This document shows, in pieces, positions 58,521 through 64,000 of a stretch of DNA of 64,000 nt. Each line of letters starts with the position of its first letter. Position 1 is the stretch's first letter. The notes beneath the pieces were generated by a model. The model had not been told where the DNA came from. It saw nothing but the letters and a program-made list of their open reading frames with translations, and did not search any database. The position numbers and the translations under genes are program-made. The stretch comes from Marsupella aquatica (taxonomy: Eukaryota; Marchantiophyta), in contig OZ316892.1 of NCBI GenBank assembly GCA_973895155.1, positions 11,718,001 through 11,782,000 of the forward strand. Reading direction: 5' to 3'.

Positions 58521-59704
58521 TTTCGCTCAAGGGACCAAAGAAAATCAATCATGGAAAACATCACCGTGGCATTGTGTGCAGGGGAAGAGGGTAGTGATAA
58601 GGATCACGTCCAGTAGTAGTGACAGCACGTTCCAATTGAGGTACTAGTGGTAAGGATCCCGTCGAGTAGTCGGTGGAGCTTGCAAGGAGGCAATAATTGC
58701 TGTATTGCAAAAGCAAAATCGACCAAGGTTGCTTTTGGCTCCATGGAGTAGAAGGTAAATTTCTGGTAGCCATAATTCATTTTCACGACAACGATGAGGA
58801 ACCCAATGGTGAATTGCCAGAAGTTCCTATCACCAAACAGTTGATTGATGTTAAACTCCACGAGTGCAATCTAGATGGAAATCCAGGAAACAAGTGAAGG
58901 GCAATCGGACATCTTTCTGATTTCATACTAAGACTCTGTCCGTATTTCTTTCCTGTTACGATACAAGAGGGATCCCAGGAACAATCCATGGAATTTCGAA
59001 GGTTTGTGGGCAACTCGAAAAAACACAACGAGATAACAGAAAGCTAAATCACTCCAAAATGTCGTACAAAGTAAAGGTGCCTTCAGCTAATAGGCCTGCG
59101 AAATGTGCAACAAAATTTGGGCGTGTGGGCTTTCGCGGAGTGTCAGTCGAGGGCAAGAATCTGCTCCATCTGACACTTATTTGCAGCTCTCGACCATGAA
59201 ATTTGCGAATGCGCAGTAAACTAACTTGAGTAAGAATTCGCGTGGAGCTTGAAGGAGCACGAATTTGCAACACATTCACATATTTGCAGCTGTCGAGCTT
59301 TACATTTGCGACCGCCCGGTAATAATTTTCATGGAGCAGTGCTGCTCGGAGGAACAGTGTATGCAAATGCCTTCCATGCTATGTCAATATACCGACTTCA
59401 TTACGTGTGGCTATATTTTACAACTCAGACACCTATCACAAAAGATAGGGGAGATTTGAGCAGAAACCAAAGCTTGAAGTACGAGCAACTTGCAAACGAG
59501 CGCAGTGGGCACGGAACGAAGAGAGCAAAACGAGGCAGCTGCGAAGAAGATTTTAAAACGCAGCATCTGCATACGAATCGCATAGACGGTAAGCCACTAA
59601 AATACTGCTCCAGTACTCGTCAAGCGTATCGCCAATGAACACGTGTTCTACTCAACTTGCCTTGACTGAGAAATTCCGGATATTGATTCCATAGAACTGG
59701 ATGT
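58521..59704. other. Region downstream of WEE1
   Basis: About 1.2 kb including the WEE1 3' flank. Several mid-sized ORFs (up to 129 codons at 59249-59638, plus) show no domain. A loose repeat of 'ttgcagctgtcgag' and 'tttgcgaatgcg' words occurs at 59160-59320. I call no gene. Confidence 0.4.
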
Positions 59705-62700
59705 TCAACAAAAGTTTCTCGTATGATGCTCAAAAATGGAATGTTTAAGAAGATCCGTAGCCGAGGGGCGAAGACTGGCCATAGGATTCATCATCTCCTG
59801 CATCACAGGCAGGTGAGACCACTTTTAGGTCAGGTGGTGTGTACAAAAGCAGGCAGGGCATCAATATACCAACAATGTTCATTCTACAATAGTTTCTTCT
59901 TCAAGTGAAGCTTCAGGAATGAAAGTAAAGCTTTCCAAAGTGTGCTTATAAAAACTTCAAGTTTGGGTTTTAAATCCACCTTCAGAAGAAGCTGAAAAGG
60001 TTGTGAGAAACCGGGCAACTCAGCCAACTTCCCTTGCCGTAATGCCTGAAATTGCACTCCAGATGAAGGAAGTGGTAGCCCTCTTGCTAGTTCATACATC
60101 GTGGCACCAAGGGCAAAAATGTCAGCCTTGTGAAGCTGACTATGATCATCATTTAAAATCTCTAGTGGAGTATACCTTGAATCCCCCTCTTCTATTTGCA
60201 ATGTGCCATCTATTCGACTAGCCCGGCCAAAATCACCAAGCTTGTAGACCCCGTTTATGACATAGATATTGTCCGGCTTGATATCCAAATGCACAAGCCC
60301 TCGCAGGCAAATCAGGGCTAGTGCTTGAGTTATCTGTACAGAAAACAGGGGTAAGCACAACGAAATCCCTGAGAGCTGGAAATTTTGCCAGCTTGGTAAC
60401 TCCATTGCTGCTTCTAAAGCACGTGCAGAGTATTGCCAGGGAAAAACCATATATAAATTCACAAAGATGTTACCTGCCATAGGACATCAACCAATGGCTT
60501 CTCTGATGATAAGTCTCCTGCAGCTTTCATTTCAGTGAGATTACAGAAACATAACTCCGTCTGAATGTAAAGATAGTCATCCTCAAACCATGCTGAATGG
60601 TACCTAACAACATGTGGATGTGATCCTGCATTATATAATCAGATGATACCATTTAGTACCTTGCCAACATCCATAACGAAAAAGGTAAGATTGAAGCGTT
60701 GTGGCACCTTCAAGCACCTCAATCCTCTTGAGATCAATTCGCTGAGCCAAGTGACACGAAGTGGCTGAATCCACTTCATGTAGCAGGGTCAAATCGACAA
60801 TCGCATTGAGGTACAAGGAACTGATAAAAGTCTAGAAAAGATAAACTTAGGCAACCTATCCAACAAGAGAGAACATTACTATACGGGTTAATAAGGATCA
60901 GTCACCTATGGTTGCCAATGCCTGAACCTCCACCAATGCCTGTTTCCTGCAGAGACCATATAAATTCTATGAGATAAAGTTCCCCTAAACAGTTTGTTTA
61001 ACAGCTGCCAGCAAATACAGCTGAATCTGAGAAACTAGAACAGGCTTGACACCTTTGAAGTCTACAGTATCAGTTTATCACCAAGAAACTGGACAACCTT
61101 CAAAAGCAACGAAGTTGAATGTCATCCTATACTGGCGTACTGCTTGGATGCTATCCTTTCTGCTACCGAAGCCAAACATTGGATTTATAGATCCACCGTC
61201 AAGGATTCTACTCGGCAACATCTCTCAGAAAGCAGTGAAGAGAATGGCGATGAAGGAACCTCTCACTCTCTAAGATCAACTGATGATGCGTGCGTTTGAC
61301 AGCATACAAGCAGCCGTCAGTTCGATTAAGGACTTTGTAAACTCGACTAAAACAACCCCGTCCAATCTCCTGCGTCAGTGACAGTCACCTAGATATGATG
61401 TGCAGTCAACTTTTTTAAAAATGCAGAAAATGCAAAACAACGCTAATCGTCCGATCATATAGAGCCAAGTTCATTCCAATCCACCAACAAGGCCACCCTC
61501 TGACATGATAAGTCTTAATGCATTAGAAAATTCTCTACGCATTAGAAAATTTGTCGAAGGGCATTTGCGCGGAATGTAAAGGAAGGGTTTCTTTTATCGA
61601 CGTTATTAATAGAAAACCTTTATTTCCTCAAAGTCCTCTCGATAGCGCGAGAAATGTCCACCACTCGCAGACGGCTGACGGCCTGAAAGCAGAGTTTGGA
61701 ACATACAATTAGAATATTTCTGCTCGACGTAGTATCGGCTTCAACTAGACAAAGAGTTTGTTTAAAGTACAGAACTGCTTCGAAGAGAATTCCCTTTTAC
61801 GACATTGGTGACTTGTTCTTGGAACTGTCAACAAGTTAGATTTTGAAATGTAGGTATGAACATCTCAACAAATTGAAATGATGGCAGCGAGATAGTCTCT
61901 GTTAAGATTGGGGTGCAGTCACCTTGCGGTTTTGGTCTTCTTTCTCTTGCACAACCGACGTCTGGATCCCTAGCAAGAAAGGGATTTTGTATACAATGCG
62001 GGTTCTGCACGAAATTCCACACGGTTGAGTCTTAGTTTTGTATTGGGTTTAATGCACAGAATTTCCAACCCATTCACAATCAATACATAACAGAATTTCC
62101 TCCCGGTGAGCGTTATACCTCTGAGGCTGATGGGGGCACTTTTAGCCTGTTGTCGGCCAATGTGTCCGACAGAAGGGTACCAACGTCTGAACCATTCCGA
62201 TAAACGACAAGGATGTAAATTTGGAGGTGGAGAGTTCTGTCATCGTAGGTACATAGATAGAGAGAATCGAAAACATACGGAAGCGTACGGAAACGACAGG
62301 GGTGGCAGAATATTCAGCCACCCCTGTCAGGGAATTACCCGGTCTCCGTCGTTTACTTCGGAGTATTGTCAAACTCAAAGGCGATCGAGGCACGAGACAA
62401 TGTTCCTGCAGAATCGGGAAAATAAACCCTTATGAGACAGGGCGCATCGGTACCGAACAATAATCTCGGGCTGTTAGCATTGTTCGCTTGGACAGAATCT
62501 CAGTGAAATGGAAAGGGATTCCCACCCGATCCCACTTGGTCCATACAACCTACAGAAGTACAACGACCTGCATCCGCCAGCCCCTTCTCCACACTAGATC
62601 GATGGGATGTCTTCAGTGCGCTCAATTCTTTCTTGACAGCTTCGTGCGCTGTGACTAATTCATCAGCTCGGACGACAGAGCGTATACAATCTCCCGTCAA

Positions 62701-63766
62701 AAGTCATGAGGCGACAGAAGATCAAATTCACGAGCTAAGCTGTCTCTTCGGCCAAACAATCCTCTGACTAAGAGCGTAGGAGTTAAGAAAAGCGATAGTT
62801 TTTACCTTCTTGCCCTCAAAATCAACTGAAAACTGCTGCTCAATTGGAGTGATGAAATCCGGCGTGCTGCAACCAACGCAATGCAGCTCGTCATTAACAA
62901 TGCCCGCAACCGGACAAGAAGACGCTTTAACTCAGAAGTTAATCAGCGATGACCTCACCAGAAAAAATCCTGACTGCAAGCGCAATCCTGTGCTTCGGAA
63001 TCAGCCTCCGCGTTCATCCTCCTGTCATCCGTCTCGTTCGGGCACACAACTGACCCTGTCATCCAAAATGCAGTGCGAGCAGGATGTCAGCAGATTTCAA
63101 GCCCTTCAAATTGACTGCAGAATCTGCTTTGCGAGTAAAGAATTGCAGTGCGAACTGCGCTATCTGATGACACGATCTACAGTTCTACTTACAATTCCGT
63201 ACTACAAGGACGGAATCCTTGGAGAGAGTCACTCTGCACAACGAGCTCGAGACGTCTGAGATTGAGATGGTGATAATGACTACTATCAAAACACACGAAA
63301 ACATTTCTGCACAGAAATACCAAACAAGCCCTCTCCAGAAAAAGCCTCGCTTTTAAAATTTAAGCTTAGCCCACTAGCTTGATGGAAACAACATCACAAT
63401 GACTGTAGCTGAAAACTAGACAGACGTTTCATCGACAACTCATTTTTCGGGGGAATCTCATTCACGGGAAAATTACATGACCCGAATTCATGAGTGGCTG
63501 TGACCGGGCGATAGACCAGTTCCGAAGATCCGCATTATGAATTGGACGCGAGGACAACAGGGCCCGGTTGGGACGACGCGATACCGTAATGACCTCGTAC
63601 CTATATCAGTGGCAGAGTGGAGTACGAAAACAGCACGCGAATCGTCTTCTTCCAACGGCCGGACCACCCAGTCGGAGTGTTGCGAACGAGGAGGAGCGGC
63701 AGAGGACGCGAGCCGGACTTGGCTGAGCTGTTCGCTGAGATACAAGCCCTCTCGGGTTCCCTCCAT
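59705..63766 (-). CDS. WEE1: WEE1 kinase, mitosis inhibitor, about 450 aa
   Basis: WEE1 phosphorylates the CDK ATP-site tyrosine and delays mitosis, in plants chiefly after DNA damage. Exons in phase: 63766-63601, 63055-62959, 62866-62806, about 62631-62568 (start uncertain), 62186-62119, 62004-61923, 61682-61618, 61369-61260, 60946-60906, 60625-60474, 60333-59980, 59797-59705 (1353 nt). The N-terminal half has the plant WEE1 motif SQDFFCTPDFITP across the exon 2/3 junction. The kinase domain has SRYREDFEEIKEIGRGCFSR (P-loop), YAVKR (lysine), HLDIKPDN (catalytic loop, with HLD in place of HRD), KLGDFGRAS and EEGDSRYTPLEIL, where most plant WEE1s have RYMPQEIL. It ends SATDLLKHSIFEHHTRNFC. Exon 4 is the least certain. 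Confidence 0.9.
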
Positions 63767-64000
63767 TCTTTCCCTTCACCAGAAAACAGAGCACCCGCCC
63801 TTCCTCTTTTCGAGCCACCTGAGAAATCATGCAACACATCAGCATTTTACGTAAGCCGACAAAGATATGGAACAACACAAGACCACCGCGGAAGCAGAAG
63901 AGAGATTTTCAGACAAGGAGAAATCCTCCTTGATTGAAAATGGACGACGAAAGCGATTCAAAAAGACAGCAAGGCGAATGAATGTATAAGAAGAGGAGTC
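63767..64000 (-). promoter_or_regulatory. WEE1 5' flank, cut by the window
   Basis: Sequence upstream of the chosen start. A stop codon lies in frame four codons before the ATG at 63766, which supports that start. The sequence is too short and featureless to name promoter elements. Confidence 0.35.

Noticed and set aside
1-64000. CRISPR arrays, bacterial operons, rRNA genes
   Set aside because: The window is intron-bearing plant nuclear DNA. The tandem repeats found lack the spacer-repeat layout of CRISPR, and no rRNA-like sequence was recognised.

Overview
The window is nuclear DNA of a land plant or close streptophyte relative. The evidence is short GT-AG introns, a Copia LTR retrotransposon, CACTA and Helitron DNA transposons, TTTAGGG-type telomeric repeats, and plant-type versions of FY, KIN-12 kinesin, WEE1, ARPC3 and ESS-2. 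Intron sizes of roughly 60-550 bp and the gene density of the right half would suit a seed-free plant such as a bryophyte, but the species cannot be fixed from sequence alone.

Left part (1-27 kb), transposon-rich. A decayed CACTA (TNP2-type) transposase runs off the left edge on the minus strand. It is followed on the same strand by an F-box-like ORF, a tandem-BRCT ORF and a PHD/cysteine-rich fragment of the EDM2 family, a group suggestive of gene capture. A repeat-rich gene-free stretch follows (7.6-11.8 kb). Next is the 5' half of a Helitron with a recognisable intron and a nonsense codon (11.8-13.9 kb), then a GC-rich low-complexity block (14.5-16.3 kb). A structurally complete Copia element (17166-23212, minus strand) has 324-bp LTRs, PBS, PPT and a TAGTG target duplication, but its gag-pol frame carries five nonsense codons and one frameshift. 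It sits inside an older tRNA-derived SINE that has its own 12-bp target duplication, so two insertions are nested.

Right part (27-64 kb), gene-bearing. An intronless ESS-2/DGCR14 spliceosome-factor gene (+) is preceded by a three-copy repeat. A frameshifted ARPC3 copy (+) looks like a pseudogene. An intact 16-exon FY-type WD40 gene for mRNA 3'-end processing (-, 657 aa) follows, then an intact 17-exon KIN-12 phragmoplast kinesin gene (-, 1584 aa). Last is a WEE1 kinase gene (-, about 450 aa). For FY and KIN-12 I placed every exon boundary by hand; phases and total lengths are consistent. The kinesin (cytokinesis) and WEE1 (mitotic entry) act in the same broad process, but nothing in the sequence shows they are co-regulated.

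Between genes lie several tandem repeat arrays (26.9, 54.2, 55.2 and 58.1 kb), a G-rich block with MITE-like ends (56.1 kb), and three places with striking inverted repeats (24.85, 34.16-34.52 and 35.6 kb). I found no rRNA gene, no intact tRNA gene and no CRISPR array.
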